Below, piece by piece: positions 1 through 9,591 of a stretch of 47,634 nucleotides of DNA. The stretch covers positions 1-47,634 of the forward strand of contig CANCPA010000008.1 in assembly GCA_947379895.1 (NCBI GenBank). The letters are read 5' to 3'. Both the position numbers and the translations under genes were made by a program. Numbering within the stretch: the first letter of the stretch is position 1; every line of letters starts with the position of its first letter. This DNA comes from Chitinophagaceae bacterium. Its GTDB lineage: Bacteria; Bacteroidota; Bacteroidia; Chitinophagales; Chitinophagaceae. The notes below the pieces were generated by a model. It saw nothing but the letters and a program-made list of their open reading frames with translations, was not told the DNA's origin and did no database searches.

Positions 1-78
1 GTATTTTCTTCAATTAAACACTAATTAACTTTAGTATATTACAAATACATTATTCATTCAAACTTAAAAAATTATATT

Positions 79-744
79 ATGTTCAATAAAACAGCATTCC
101 CATTAATGCAATACGAAATGGTTGTATTTGCAGGCATTATTTTAGGATATATTACCGTTCCTGCAAATAAGTTAAGATTAGCAATCGTTGATGGTAAATT
201 GACGACTACCACGACGAATGTGGAAGCTTTGGTTGAATTTTGGGAAAAGAATGGCGATCCCAATTTGCACACCACTATCGTTACTAAACAACTAAACGAT
301 GGTATTAAGTTAGTAAAGGAAAATTTTACAAGTATTTTTGACGACATTAAAGAAGCCACATATAATACAACGGATAGGGAAACATTTAGGATGTACGAAA
401 GAGCTATCGGAAGCCCAATTCCTGTGGCTGATTATTGCCCTGTTTTCATCATTAAATCAGTTGCATTTTTAACATTAAAACTAATGTTTATCAATACGGC
501 TACTCCAAACAGGAGGGCATTCCCCAAAGGAAATAAGATATTCTTTGAATACTATATTGGAATTGATGGTTTAACAGTAGGAAACATTCCATTTGCAAAC
601 GCAGTAAATATTTCAAGTGCCTTTTATACCCTTCAATTTTTAGAAACAGACATCAGAAAAACAGTTTATATGCACTGCTATTACGAAAATGCACACGGAC
701 ATCGTAGTCCTGTTAGTACCACAATTAGTAAAGTAATTGCGTAA
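79..744 (+). CDS. Conserved-looking protein of unknown function (221 aa)
   Basis: I do not recognise a named family. There is no signal peptide, lipobox or clear membrane segment, so it is probably cytoplasmic. The first 110 residues look mixed alpha/beta. The C-terminal third is beta-rich and ends in a pattern (DIRKTVYMHCYYENAHGHRS) resembling the close of an Ig/FnIII-like domain seen in many Bacteroidota hypothetical proteins; that resemblance is from memory and only suggestive. The gene stands alone and is followed 107 bp later by a convincing intrinsic terminator, which supports real expression as a single unit. An ORF on the opposite strand covers the same DNA but looks like a shadow. 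Confidence 0.6.
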   Translation: MFNKTAFPLMQYEMVVFAGIILGYITVPANKLRLAIVDGKLTTTTTNVEALVEFWEKNGDPNLHTTIVTKQLNDGIKLVKENFTSIFDDIKEATYNTTDRETFRMYERAIGSPIPVADYCPVFIIKSVAFLTLKLMFINTATPNRRAFPKGNKIFFEYYIGIDGLTVGNIPFANAVNISSAFYTLQFLETDIRKTVYMHCYYENAHGHRSPVSTTISKVIA

Positions 745-850
745 AAATGATTGTTAACACTAATTGTTGAAACGATGCATCGTCTATCAGCCTTACTTCC
801 TGATCATTTATTTAAGTTGAATTCTTTTTAAATAAATAAACTAAAGTTTT

Positions 851-888
851 AAGGGAATGGTTACAGAAATGTAATCGTTCCCTTTTTT
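851..888 (+). terminator. Rho-independent terminator
   Basis: A 14-bp stem (851-864 with 871-884, two G-U wobbles) closes a six-base loop and is followed by a run of T. It lies 107 bp after the stop of the 221-aa gene, with no other plus-strand gene between. Confidence 0.7.
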
Positions 889-1035
889 AATCCATCAAAT
901 TCTTAGTTTTATTAACGAGCATATACTTCATTTTTTTAAGCTGTCTTTCCCTTTGCCACATTCGGTATAGATAATTGCACATAGAGACAAAACAAGACAC
1001 GATCGAAATCCTACTTTTACCGATATATTGAATAA

Positions 1036-2733
1036 ATGAAAATGAATAGATTATTTATTATCGCAATTGCTTGCCTAATTATCTGTGTTGTTGATGCACA
1101 GAAAAATACGAAACAAACGATCCCTTTATCTCCCGAAGAAATGCGTTCGCAAGAGAATCAAGTCTTCCAATTTATGCAAAGCGGTACTTGTACGGCTTGG
1201 GCTGACAGTGTAAAAACAAACTCAACGTTATACTTATGGGTGCCTGAAAATTGTAAACAAATAAAAGGCCTACTCATTATGGGCTCGAATGTGCCCGAAC
1301 ATTTTTTGGTTGGAGATACTGCAATTAGAAAAGTTTGTGCAACTAACAACTTAGGCATCATTTGGAGTACGCCCTCCTTCTTGAATACGCGAAGGAGTAC
1401 TACAAAAGATAATAAGCAATTGAATATGGCATTGGAGTACAAAACAACTAATGAATTTCTTCAACAATTATTAAATGGCTTAGCCGAAACATCGGGATAT
1501 CCTGAAGTGGCCACAGTACCCTGGATTCCTATGGGCGAATCTGGACATTTACTCATGGTTGATGCCTTAATGGAATATAATCCTGACCGTTGTATGGCAG
1601 GAATCTTCATAAAAAACAATCATCTTCCTCCACACAACAGAAAGACACCTACACTAGTTGCTTTTGGTTCATCGCAAGAATGGGGACAGGATAAAGTGGA
1701 TATGCGCAATAGATGGAATGATATTGAAGATGCATACAAGACTATTTTGACCCAAAGAAAATTGAATCCTGAGTGGCCACTTAGCTATGTAATTGATGGT
1801 ACAAGTGGGCATTTTGATTGTACCGAAAGGTTGGCAAGCTATTTTGCTCATTATATTGATGTAGTTGCAAAAGCACGTCTGTCTGATAATGGTAGTCCAA
1901 ATTTGAAACCTATAAAACTAGAGAAAGGATTTTTGGCCGACTTACCCGTCCCGGGTCATGAAAACAAACCGATAAAGTCCTTTTCAAGTACTGATACTGC
2001 ATACCTTTCGTCACCTTGGTATTTTGACAGATATTCGGCCTTAGAAGCACAATCAATTGCACATATCAATTGGAAGGCAGCCACACAATTACCGGGATTT
2101 TTGACGGATAGTGGAAAGATAGCCCCCTTTATCTTTAATGGCATCTCGAAGTTTTCACCTGCTAAAATGGGCGAAGATGGCCTTACATTTACTGTAAAAG
2201 GGATCATGTTGGATGAATTACCCCAAAACTTTATCGGAGCAGGAGAAAAATTACCTAAAACAAATACGGAACCTATTGTTGAGTGGGTTTGTGGTCAATT
2301 TAAACCACTCGGAAACAATATGTTTCGGATTTCGTTAGATAGGTCATGGCCAAATACAGCTAATTATATAGGTGTCAGACAAAGGGGTTCTGATACGATA
2401 AGACCTATCTTTCAGCCCTGTGGTCTTACATTACCTAAAAACACAACAGGAACAAAACAACAAATTACCTTCAATAAGCTTGAAGATGTAGCAGAAGGCA
2501 CGAAATCTGTTCCACTTGTAGCATCTACAGATGCGAATCTTCCTGTGAACTTTTATGTAGTTGCTGGTCCTGCAATAATAGATCATAACCAATTGGTTTT
2601 CACTAAGATACCGCCTAAAAGTAAATTTCCAGTTAGCGTTACAGTTGCGGCATGGCAGTGGGGTAAAAACACGGAACCCAAAATAAAAATGGCTGACATA
2701 GTAAAACAGACCTTCAAAATAAATAAGCGCTAA
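1036..2733 (+). CDS. Secreted alpha/beta-hydrolase (esterase-like) with C-terminal beta domain
   Basis: An N-terminal signal peptide (about residues 1-21, ending VVDAQ) predicts export. The catalytic part carries a nucleophile-elbow motif GESGH with Ser169 and a late GTSGHFD with His259 as the likely catalytic histidine, the arrangement of carbohydrate-esterase and PHB-depolymerase-like hydrolases. Residues about 350-565 form a separate beta-rich region, perhaps Ig-like or carbohydrate-binding. The substrate cannot be read from the sequence; deacylation of a polysaccharide is an inference from export and from the glycan genes elsewhere in the window. At 565 aa it is longer than a single-domain esterase. 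The start is chosen because it directly precedes the signal peptide. The gene is monocistronic. Confidence 0.6.
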   Translation: MKMNRLFIIAIACLIICVVDAQKNTKQTIPLSPEEMRSQENQVFQFMQSGTCTAWADSVKTNSTLYLWVPENCKQIKGLLIMGSNVPEHFLVGDTAIRKVCATNNLGIIWSTPSFLNTRRSTTKDNKQLNMALEYKTTNEFLQQLLNGLAETSGYPEVATVPWIPMGESGHLLMVDALMEYNPDRCMAGIFIKNNHLPPHNRKTPTLVAFGSSQEWGQDKVDMRNRWNDIEDAYKTILTQRKLNPEWPLSYVIDGTSGHFDCTERLASYFAHYIDVVAKARLSDNGSPNLKPIKLEKGFLADLPVPGHENKPIKSFSSTDTAYLSSPWYFDRYSALEAQSIAHINWKAATQLPGFLTDSGKIAPFIFNGISKFSPAKMGEDGLTFTVKGIMLDELPQNFIGAGEKLPKTNTEPIVEWVCGQFKPLGNNMFRISLDRSWPNTANYIGVRQRGSDTIRPIFQPCGLTLPKNTTGTKQQITFNKLEDVAEGTKSVPLVASTDANLPVNFYVVAGPAIIDHNQLVFTKIPPKSKFPVSVTVAAWQWGKNTEPKIKMADIVKQTFKINKR

Positions 2734-2754
2734 GAAAGTTGCAAATTGCAGAAA

Positions 2755-2990
2755 ATCAGAGGCAGGTTACAGGTTACTAGTTACAAATTACGGGACTTAA
2801 GTTACAATTAGCAGGATGCTATTAACAAATGAAAGATGTGATTTTGATAATAGTTCACTGAAGTATTGGCAACTAATTTTTCATTTCCCTAAACCCTGAA
2901 ACTAGTAACCTGAAACATGAATCAAATAACTAGAATCTTGAATCCTGTTACTTTCAACTTGCACCCGGCAATTTGAAAACTGTAACCCAT
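2755..2990. repeat. Non-coding degenerate GTTAC-type repeats with inverted arms
   Basis: The 400-bp gap before the PKD lipoprotein contains no gene. It holds short words resembling GGTTACAGGTTACTAGTTAC repeated with variation. The block 2770-2784 returns as an inverted copy at 2898-2912 (14 of 15 bases match). The pattern looks like a low-complexity dispersed intergenic repeat rather than a coding relic or a simple terminator. Confidence 0.5.
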
Positions 2991-3133
2991 TTTGCGGCTA
3001 ATTTCAATTTACCTGTAAACTAATTCACAAAGTCTGATAAAGAAAAGTAGACTCAATAATGAATTTGAGTATTTTTACACAAATATTCTCCTTGCGGAAT
3101 CAAGGAAATAGACTTAAGATAATCAATCACATT

Positions 3134-3904
3134 ATGAGGTTTAGCTTTTCCATAATATTGTTTTCAATTTTTTCGGCAACGTTTTTGAGTTGCACGCAGC
3201 AAATTGACTATAATAGTTCAAGTAATACCTCCTCTTCATCCTCCACTTCAACATCGGGGGGAGGAACTAGCAACCCATACAAACCCAATTACGTGCCATT
3301 AAGTCCTACAGGCGACACCTCAATTTGGCACCCAAAAGCAGATACTGCAAGCTATAAATTGGTATTGACTCCAACATTTGTTACCCCTTGTGCAACATCA
3401 AATGCAGTTGTTTCTTTTACGTTAACAGGAACGGGTATCCCTGCAAATGCGACTTATGAATGGTATTTTGGCGATAACAATTCACAAACGACTACTACTG
3501 CAACAGTTAATAACACCTATAAATACGTTAATCAATCATATACTGTATTGGTAAAAGTTGATACCGGAAATAAAAGTAGCATCGCACAAATTACAAAAAC
3601 AATTACAGTGCCTTCGTCAACAAGTACACCTGTTGCAGTATTCACATCGCAACAACAAGGTGTCGGGGCAAAAGGGGTTACATTTGGCTTCAATGCAGGC
3701 ACTTCTACCGTAACTAAAGGAACTATTACAAACTATCATTGGACTTTTGGAGATGGCAGTTCTCCGATAGATACAGCAGATTTTTTTATTACGCACACTT
3801 ACAGTCAAATTAATATTATACAAAAAGATACAGTACGACTAACTGTAAAAAGTGATGCAGGTTGTTTAGCTAGTGTATACAATATTGTAAGCATACCCAA
3901 TTAA
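3134..3904 (+). CDS. PKD-domain lipoprotein
   Basis: From the ATG at 3134 the protein begins with a short basic/hydrophobic leader ending FLSC, a lipoprotein (SPII) cleavage site with Cys20 as the lipidated residue. An in-frame upstream ATG at 3059 would add 25 residues before the signal and is less likely. A Ser/Thr/Gly-rich linker follows. Two PKD-like repeats come next, each with a W-x-F-G-D core (YEWYFGDNN, then YHWTFGDGS). PKD domains are beta-sandwich spacers in surface and secreted proteins. The neighbour 26 bp downstream is also a lipoprotein, so the two are probably co-transcribed. The specific role is unknown. Confidence 0.75.
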   Translation: MRFSFSIILFSIFSATFLSCTQQIDYNSSSNTSSSSSTSTSGGGTSNPYKPNYVPLSPTGDTSIWHPKADTASYKLVLTPTFVTPCATSNAVVSFTLTGTGIPANATYEWYFGDNNSQTTTTATVNNTYKYVNQSYTVLVKVDTGNKSSIAQITKTITVPSSTSTPVAVFTSQQQGVGAKGVTFGFNAGTSTVTKGTITNYHWTFGDGSSPIDTADFFITHTYSQINIIQKDTVRLTVKSDAGCLASVYNIVSIPN

Positions 3905-3930
3905 TCAAATAAACGTTAGATTTCTAAATT

Positions 3931-4671
3931 ATGAAGCAATTACTTCAACTGATAATAATAGCACTACTGTTTTCGTCTTGTACAAAACAAGTGGATTCTA
4001 CCACCTCAACCACCGACACTACAAGCACAAACACGGGTACTACAAGCACAGTAGCACCAAAAGTTAAGTTCTTTAATGTGATGGATTACGGCCCTGTAAA
4101 TGTGCTAATGAATAATAAAACGATTAATTCTTCGCTCAAAACCTGGTATCCGACAACTTACCAAACAGCTTTAATTGGTACAAATACTGTGGTAGTAAAA
4201 TTTGGAGGCGATACAACTAGAATAAACGTCACAATCGATTTATTGGCAGGTAAAAATTACTCTTGTTTTATTTATCGGGTAGGTTATAACTGGAAAATAT
4301 CCTTAGTACCAGACAATTTCACGACACCCACAAGTGGCAACACAGCTGTAAGATTGTTAGACTTTAGAACACAAGCGTATTTTACATTTATCAATTTGGT
4401 ATTAAATTCTGCCGGCACTTCCTCCTTAACCTACAATACCCGGAACTTTTTAGATCATCAGAGTTACAGCTACTTCACCACATTCTCAACAATTCCTTCG
4501 GGAAATTATACCTATACTGTCTTTGATAATTCATCCGGAACAAAGCTAAAATCAGATGCCCTAGTCTTTCTTTCTACAAATGTTTATACCTTGATATTGA
4601 TGACAAAGGCCGACCTATCCCCTACCGATGCATTACAAAATATACAAGTGGATTGTGAAACTAATTATTAA
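3931..4671 (+). CDS. DUF4397-like lipoprotein
   Basis: The N-terminus is a clear lipoprotein signal ending LFSSC (Cys17), followed by a Ser/Thr-rich linker. The body (VKFFNVMDYGPVNVLMNNK and on) resembles DUF4397, a beta-rich repeat common in Bacteroidota and Firmicutes surface proteins, probably in two copies: residues about 45-130 and 140-240. It follows the PKD lipoprotein by 26 bp on the same strand, suggesting a two-gene surface-protein operon. No enzymatic motif is seen; a structural or adhesive role is inferred. The family call rests on pattern memory only. Confidence 0.65.
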   Translation: MKQLLQLIIIALLFSSCTKQVDSTTSTTDTTSTNTGTTSTVAPKVKFFNVMDYGPVNVLMNNKTINSSLKTWYPTTYQTALIGTNTVVVKFGGDTTRINVTIDLLAGKNYSCFIYRVGYNWKISLVPDNFTTPTSGNTAVRLLDFRTQAYFTFINLVLNSAGTSSLTYNTRNFLDHQSYSYFTTFSTIPSGNYTYTVFDNSSGTKLKSDALVFLSTNVYTLILMTKADLSPTDALQNIQVDCETNY

Positions 4672-4842
4672 CTGCAGGCAGTATTAAGGAATTTGAACTT
4701 TGAATTATAGGTTATGAATGAATAATTAATCATTTAGTAGCCTAAATATAAGTAGACAATTTATTCCCCTAAAATTTGTTGATCTTTTATAAATAACTCT
4801 TTCCATAATCATATTTTCCGAGTGAATAAAAACTTTATTTAG

Positions 4843-4880
4843 ATAATATTTAGGTTAATTCCCATTTACCTAAATATTAT
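4843..4880. promoter_or_regulatory. Perfect 13-bp palindrome upstream of the ligase gene
   Basis: ATAATATTTAGGT (4843-4855) and its exact reverse complement (4868-4880) are separated by 12 bases. The centre is 100 bp before the ligase start. No T-tract follows, so it reads better as an operator or 5'-UTR hairpin than as a terminator. Function is inferred only. Confidence 0.4.
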
Positions 4881-4961
4881 TGTAAAATTGCATGGCAGGG
4901 ATTATCATTTCATTTGTAAATAAGAAGAAGATAAGGCTGCAAAACAAAATGATGACTACTT

Positions 4962-6074
4962 ATGAGTAAGATTAATTTTAGCAGTTTTACGATTGGCATT
5001 GAAGAGGAATATATGGTTCTTGATCCTAAAACTAGAGAACTAAAAAGTCATGAACAAAAGATTGTCATTGAAGGGCAAAAGCTGCTAAAAGATAAAGTGA
5101 AGGCCGAAATGCATCAGGCAGTAGTAGAAGTAGGAACGGATATTTGCAAAAATATTGATGAAGCCTACGGTGATGTACTTGGATTACGTACAAATATTGC
5201 AAACATTGCGGGAAATTATGGCTTCATGTTAGGCGCAAGTGGCACTCATCCTTTTAGTCATTGGCATAGTCAATTAATTACAGACAATGTACGTTATCAG
5301 GCCCTTGTAAACGAACTTCAAGATGCCGCACGTAGCAACCTAATCTTTGGATTGCATGTTCACATTGGTATTATGGATCGGAAATTAGCCATTCATATTG
5401 CAAATACTGCCCGCTATTTCCTGCCACATGTATATGCATTAAGCACGAACTCGCCATTTTGGGAAGGTCGTAAAACAGGCTATAAATCTTATCGGTCTAA
5501 AGTTTTTGACAAGTTCCCCCGAACCGGTATTCCCGAATACTTTGAAAGTATTGAGGCTTATGATAACTTTATAAACCTACTGATTAAAACTAATTGCATT
5601 GATAATGCAAAGAAAATATGGTGGGATATGCGGGTACACCCGTTTTTTAATACTATTGAATTTAGGGTTTGTGATGTACCACTTTCGATTAATGAAACGA
5701 TGGCGATTGCGGCATTGTTTCAAGCTATCTGCGCTAAACTCTACAAGCTACGTAATCAAAACCTTAACTTCATGATTTATCAGCGTGCCCTTATCAACGA
5801 AAATAAATGGCGTGCTAGTCGATATGGAATAGATGGTAGTCTAATAGATTTCGGAAAAGAAATTGAAGTTCCTACACGTAGATTAATACTAGAACTGCTC
5901 GACTTTGTCGATGACGTAATTGATGAGTTAGGTAGTCGTCACTATATTAAATATATTGAGAAAATGCTTGAGAAGGGAACAGGGGCGGATAGACAATTGA
6001 AGGTTTATGAAGAAACAAAGAATATGATAAAAGTAGTTGACTATATCAATAAAGAATTCTTATCAAAAGAATAA
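4962..6074 (+). CDS. ybdK: Carboxylate-amine ligase, GCS2/YbdK family
   Basis: A full-length member (370 aa) of the glutamate-cysteine ligase type 2 family. Typical blocks are visible: the N-terminal IGIEEEYMVLDP, then EVGTDIC, GASGTHPFSHW, the metal-site-like GLHVHIG, and MRVHPFFNTIEFRVCD. Characterised relatives use ATP to join a carboxylate to an amine; E. coli YbdK has weak glutamate-cysteine ligase activity. Related genes in Bacteroidota often sit beside ATP-grasp and amidotransferase genes; here it is alone, flanked by lipoproteins and rpsT, so its substrate cannot be inferred from context. A palindrome lies about 80 bp upstream. Confidence 0.85.
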   Translation: MSKINFSSFTIGIEEEYMVLDPKTRELKSHEQKIVIEGQKLLKDKVKAEMHQAVVEVGTDICKNIDEAYGDVLGLRTNIANIAGNYGFMLGASGTHPFSHWHSQLITDNVRYQALVNELQDAARSNLIFGLHVHIGIMDRKLAIHIANTARYFLPHVYALSTNSPFWEGRKTGYKSYRSKVFDKFPRTGIPEYFESIEAYDNFINLLIKTNCIDNAKKIWWDMRVHPFFNTIEFRVCDVPLSINETMAIAALFQAICAKLYKLRNQNLNFMIYQRALINENKWRASRYGIDGSLIDFGKEIEVPTRRLILELLDFVDDVIDELGSRHYIKYIEKMLEKGTGADRQLKVYEETKNMIKVVDYINKEFLSKE

Positions 6075-6216
6075 TTGAATATTAGTAGTAAATAATCAGG
6101 AGAGGAAATAATTCCTATTGTAGTAAGGTTATTGATTATTTTGAATGATATTAAAATCTATTAAATATTTACAAAGAATAACTCATTGAAATAAACATTG
6201 AATATAGATATTAGAT

Positions 6217-6259
6217 AACAAAAAAGGTTTGGTCAGAAATTTATCTAACCAAACCTTTT
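6217..6259 (-). terminator. rpsT terminator
   Basis: A perfect 12-bp stem (6222-6233 with 6248-6259), followed on the minus strand by a T-run, lies 20 bp after the rpsT stop. Confidence 0.8.
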
Positions 6260-6278
6260 GTAGTAAATAATTTATTAA

Positions 6279-6542
6279 TTAAGCAATTGCCTTAGCAGCA
6301 TTTGCTTTTTTTGCTAATTTACTTTTAAGATTAGCAGCTTTATTCTTATGAATAATACCTCTTTTCGCTAATTTATCAATCATTGAAACAACTGTAGGAA
6401 GTTTCTCTGTGTATTCTGAAGAACCTACACTCACTTTCAAATCGCGAATTGCATTACGAGTTGTCTTTCCGTAATAGCGATTACTATCTCTACGTTTTGC
6501 TGCTTGACGTGTATCCTTCTTGGTAGCCTTATGATTTGCCAT
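6279..6542 (-). CDS. rpsT: 30S ribosomal protein S20
   Basis: At 87 aa the protein has the usual S20 length and the family pattern: the basic N-terminus MANHKATKKDTRQAAKRR, then IDKLAKRGIIHKNKAANLKSKL near the C-terminus. S20 is a primary 16S rRNA-binding protein of the small subunit. It is transcribed alone and ends at a strong intrinsic terminator. A Bacteroidota-type -7 element lies 23 bp before the ATG, implying a very short leader. Divergent from sucA. Confidence 0.97.
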   Translation of the reverse strand: MANHKATKKDTRQAAKRRDSNRYYGKTTRNAIRDLKVSVGSSEYTEKLPTVVSMIDKLAKRGIIHKNKAANLKSKLAKKANAAKAIA

Positions 6543-6564
6543 TGTAAAATATTTTTTCGGATTG

Positions 6565-6572
6565 CAAATGTA
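6565..6572 (-). promoter_or_regulatory. Bacteroidota -7 promoter element for rpsT
   Basis: On the minus strand this reads TACATTTG, a full match to the TAnnTTTG -7 consensus of the primary Bacteroidota sigma factor. No TTTG at the usual -33 spacing is evident, so the call is moderate. Confidence 0.4.
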
Positions 6573-6749
6573 GGGGTATCATTTGATTTAAAGAAATATT
6601 AATTCAAACTTTATTTTTCAACATCCTTTCACGATATCGTTATCTGAAAAAAATATTAATAACAACTAAAAAAATATTGCAGATACATAAGTTTAGTATA
6701 CGATATTTGCCACCAATTATTTTAAAACATTTAAGAATAACCGGGCAAA

Positions 6750-9554
6750 ATGAAGGATTTTTCGTACATCACCAACTCGCACCCTAGTTACATTGAAGGT
6801 CTATATAAAGATTTTCTAAAAGACCCTAACAGTATTGATCCTGATTTAAGGAAATTTTTTGAAGGTTTCGACTTTGCAGTAGCAAATAATGCAGCAAGCT
6901 CTTCTTCTGTTCAAGAAGATTCAGTGTCAACTTCAAGTGTAGCTTCTAATGTTGCGTCAGTTCAACCTCTTTCCGATTCAAATACGATCGACAACTCTAC
7001 AGATTGGCATAAAGAAATTAATGTATATAGATTAATACTCGGATATAGAAACAAGGGACATTTGATTGCTAAGACAAATCCCATACGTACAAGAATAGAT
7101 AGGGGTGCTAATCTTAATCTCTCTTTTTTTGGACTTTCTGAAAATGATTTAGATACTACTTTCAAAGCTGGCAGCCTGATAGGATTGGGTTTTACTACGC
7201 TTAGAAATATTCTGGCACATTTAACTAATGTATATGCAAATCATGTTGGTGTAGAATTTAAATACATCAGTGACCAAAAGAAGGTGGATTGGATAACTAA
7301 CGAATTAGAAAGAAATTTTTCTAACCCAATTCCTTTAAAAAAGAAAAGAAGAATTCTTGAGAAATTAAATCAAGGAGTCATCTTCGAAAAATTCTTACAT
7401 ACTAAATATATTGGTCAAAAGCGTTTCTCACTTGAAGGAGGTGAAACTACAATTGCTGCATTAGATGCTATTGTGAATACTGCCGCTGAATACGATGTTA
7501 AGGAAGTTGTAATTGGTATGGCACACCGGGGTAGATTGAATGTTTTAGCAAACATAATGGGTAAAACCTACGAACATATCTTCAGTGAATTTGAAGGCAC
7601 TGCCGTTATGGACCAAACTATGGGAAGCGGAGACGTTAAATATCACATGGGATATGGCAGTGAGGTCACTACTGATAACGATAAAAGTATTCACTTAAAA
7701 TTAATGCCCAATCCATCACACCTTGAAGCTGTAGATCCCGTTGTTGTTGGGTTTGCAAGAGCAAAAGCCGATGTATTATATGATAGTGATTTTGACAGGA
7801 TTTTACCTGTTCTAATACATGGAGACGCTTCAGTAGCAGGACAAGGTATTGTTTACGAAGTATTGCAAATGAGTTATCTAAAGGGGTATTATACAGGTGG
7901 GACAATTCACTTCGTAATTAATAACCAAATTGGATTTACTACCGACTTTGAAGATGCAAGAACTGCTGATTACTGTACCTCAGTAGCTGCAATGGTTCAG
8001 GCACCTGTACTTCATGTTAATGGTGATGATCCTGAAGCGGTTATCAGATGCGCAGAAATTGCTGCAAAATACCGTCAAGAGTTTAATAAGGATATATTTA
8101 TTGACATGGTTTGTTATCGCAAACACGGTCATAATGAAGGGGATGATCCGAAGTATACACAACCTCAATTGTATGCATTAATTGATAAACATGTTAATCC
8201 TCGTGAGCAATATGTAAAATATCTGATCGAAAACGGTGAACCTGATGCGCAAACTTTGGCTAAGGAAATGGAGAAAAAATTCTGGGCCGATTTGCAAGAA
8301 AGACTCGACGATGTAAAACAATCGCCTTTGCCTTATAAAGCTCAAAAGCCTGAAATAGTTTGGGAAAGCATGATTAAGGCGCAAAGTGAAAACTTTGATT
8401 TTTCTCCCGACACTTCTATTACTACAGAAACAGCAAATATGTTGTTTGATGGGCTAATGAAATGGCCTGAAGGCTTCAAGCCACTTAAAAAAGTAGATAA
8501 ATTAATTCAGGAGAAAGTTAAATTACTTGAAAATGAGCATAAAATTGATTGGGCAACGGGTGAATTAATGGCTTATGGTTCACTACTATTAGATGGAAAC
8601 ATTGTAAGAATGAGTGGTCAGGATGTTCAAAGAGGTACATTTAGTCACCGACATGCCGTATTAAGAGATGAAGAAACTAATAAAGGCTACAATCGATTAA
8701 ACCATTTTACAGGCGATCAAGCTAAGTTTAGAGTCTATAATTCGTTATTAAGCGAATATGGTGTACTTGGTTTCGAGTATGGATATGCACTTGCAAACCC
8801 AAATGCACTCGTTATTTGGGAGGCACAGTTTGGAGATTTCTCTAATGGTGCACAAACAATGATTGATCAGTTCATTACTGCAGGAGAACAAAAGTGGCAA
8901 CGTCAAAATGGACTAGTAATGCTGCTTCCTCATGGCTACGAAGGTCAAGGTCCTGAACATAGTAGTGCAAGACTAGAAAGATACTTGCAAATGGCTGCTG
9001 AATTAAATATTGTAATTACAAACGTTACTACTGCCGCCAATTTATTTCATGTACTAAGAAGGCAGCTTACCTGGAAATTTAGAAAGCCTCTAATTAACTT
9101 CTCACCGAAGGCTAATTTAAGAAACCCTGCAACCTACAGTCCTATTTCAGAACTTACGAATAGTACGTTTAAAGAAATAATTGACGACAATTTTGTAACC
9201 GATGCAACTAATGTTAAAAAAGTATTGTTCTGTAGTGGTAAACTCTCATACGAATTAGTAGAAAAACAACATAAGGAGAACAAGACAGACATTGCGATTG
9301 TTAGATTAGAGCAATTATATCCATTACCAACGAAGCAACTTGAAGCATTGAAGAAAAAATATTCAAGGGCTATGTGGTTTTGGGTACAAGAAGAACCATT
9401 AAATATGGGTGCAGCTTCTTTTCTTCAAATGAACTTGAAGACGATAAATTTTGGTGTTATTAGTCGTACAGCAAGTGCATCAACAGCTACCGGATATTCG
9501 AAAGTACATGCAAAAGAGCAAGCAGAAATAATAGAAACAGCCTTTAATATTTAA
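6750..9554 (+). CDS. sucA: 2-oxoglutarate dehydrogenase E1 component
   Basis: This thiamine-diphosphate-dependent decarboxylase is the first subunit of the TCA-cycle 2-oxoglutarate dehydrogenase complex. It has full family length (934 aa). Visible features are the N-terminal E2-docking segment ([13 protein letters not shown]), [14 protein letters not shown], the [14 protein letters not shown] ThDP/Mg-binding region, and [15 protein letters not shown], followed by the transketolase-like pyrimidine domain ([12 protein letters not shown]) and C-terminal domain. A Ser-rich linker at residues about 50-80 separates the docking segment from the core. The E2 gene follows 37 bp later, so they form an operon. 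The E3 subunit is not in the window. Confidence 0.97.
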   Translation: MKDFSYITNSHPSYIEGLYKDFLKDPNSIDPDLRKFFEGFDFAVANNAASSSSVQEDSVSTSSVASNVASVQPLSDSNTIDNSTDWHKEINVYRLILGYRNKGHLIAKTNPIRTRIDRGANLNLSFFGLSENDLDTTFKAGSLIGLGFTTLRNILAHLTNVYANHVGVEFKYISDQKKVDWITNELERNFSNPIPLKKKRRILEKLNQGVIFEKFLHTKYIGQKRFSLEGGETTIAALDAIVNTAAEYDVKEVVIGMAHRGRLNVLANIMGKTYEHIFSEFEGTAVMDQTMGSGDVKYHMGYGSEVTTDNDKSIHLKLMPNPSHLEAVDPVVVGFARAKADVLYDSDFDRILPVLIHGDASVAGQGIVYEVLQMSYLKGYYTGGTIHFVINNQIGFTTDFEDARTADYCTSVAAMVQAPVLHVNGDDPEAVIRCAEIAAKYRQEFNKDIFIDMVCYRKHGHNEGDDPKYTQPQLYALIDKHVNPREQYVKYLIENGEPDAQTLAKEMEKKFWADLQERLDDVKQSPLPYKAQKPEIVWESMIKAQSENFDFSPDTSITTETANMLFDGLMKWPEGFKPLKKVDKLIQEKVKLLENEHKIDWATGELMAYGSLLLDGNIVRMSGQDVQRGTFSHRHAVLRDEETNKGYNRLNHFTGDQAKFRVYNSLLSEYGVLGFEYGYALANPNALVIWEAQFGDFSNGAQTMIDQFITAGEQKWQRQNGLVMLLPHGYEGQGPEHSSARLERYLQMAAELNIVITNVTTAANLFHVLRRQLTWKFRKPLINFSPKANLRNPATYSPISELTNSTFKEIIDDNFVTDATNVKKVLFCSGKLSYELVEKQHKENKTDIAIVRLEQLYPLPTKQLEALKKKYSRAMWFWVQEEPLNMGAASFLQMNLKTINFGVISRTASASTATGYSKVHAKEQAEIIETAFNI

Positions 9555-9591
9555 GGCGCAACAAAAAAGATTAAAAGAAATAATATATTAT

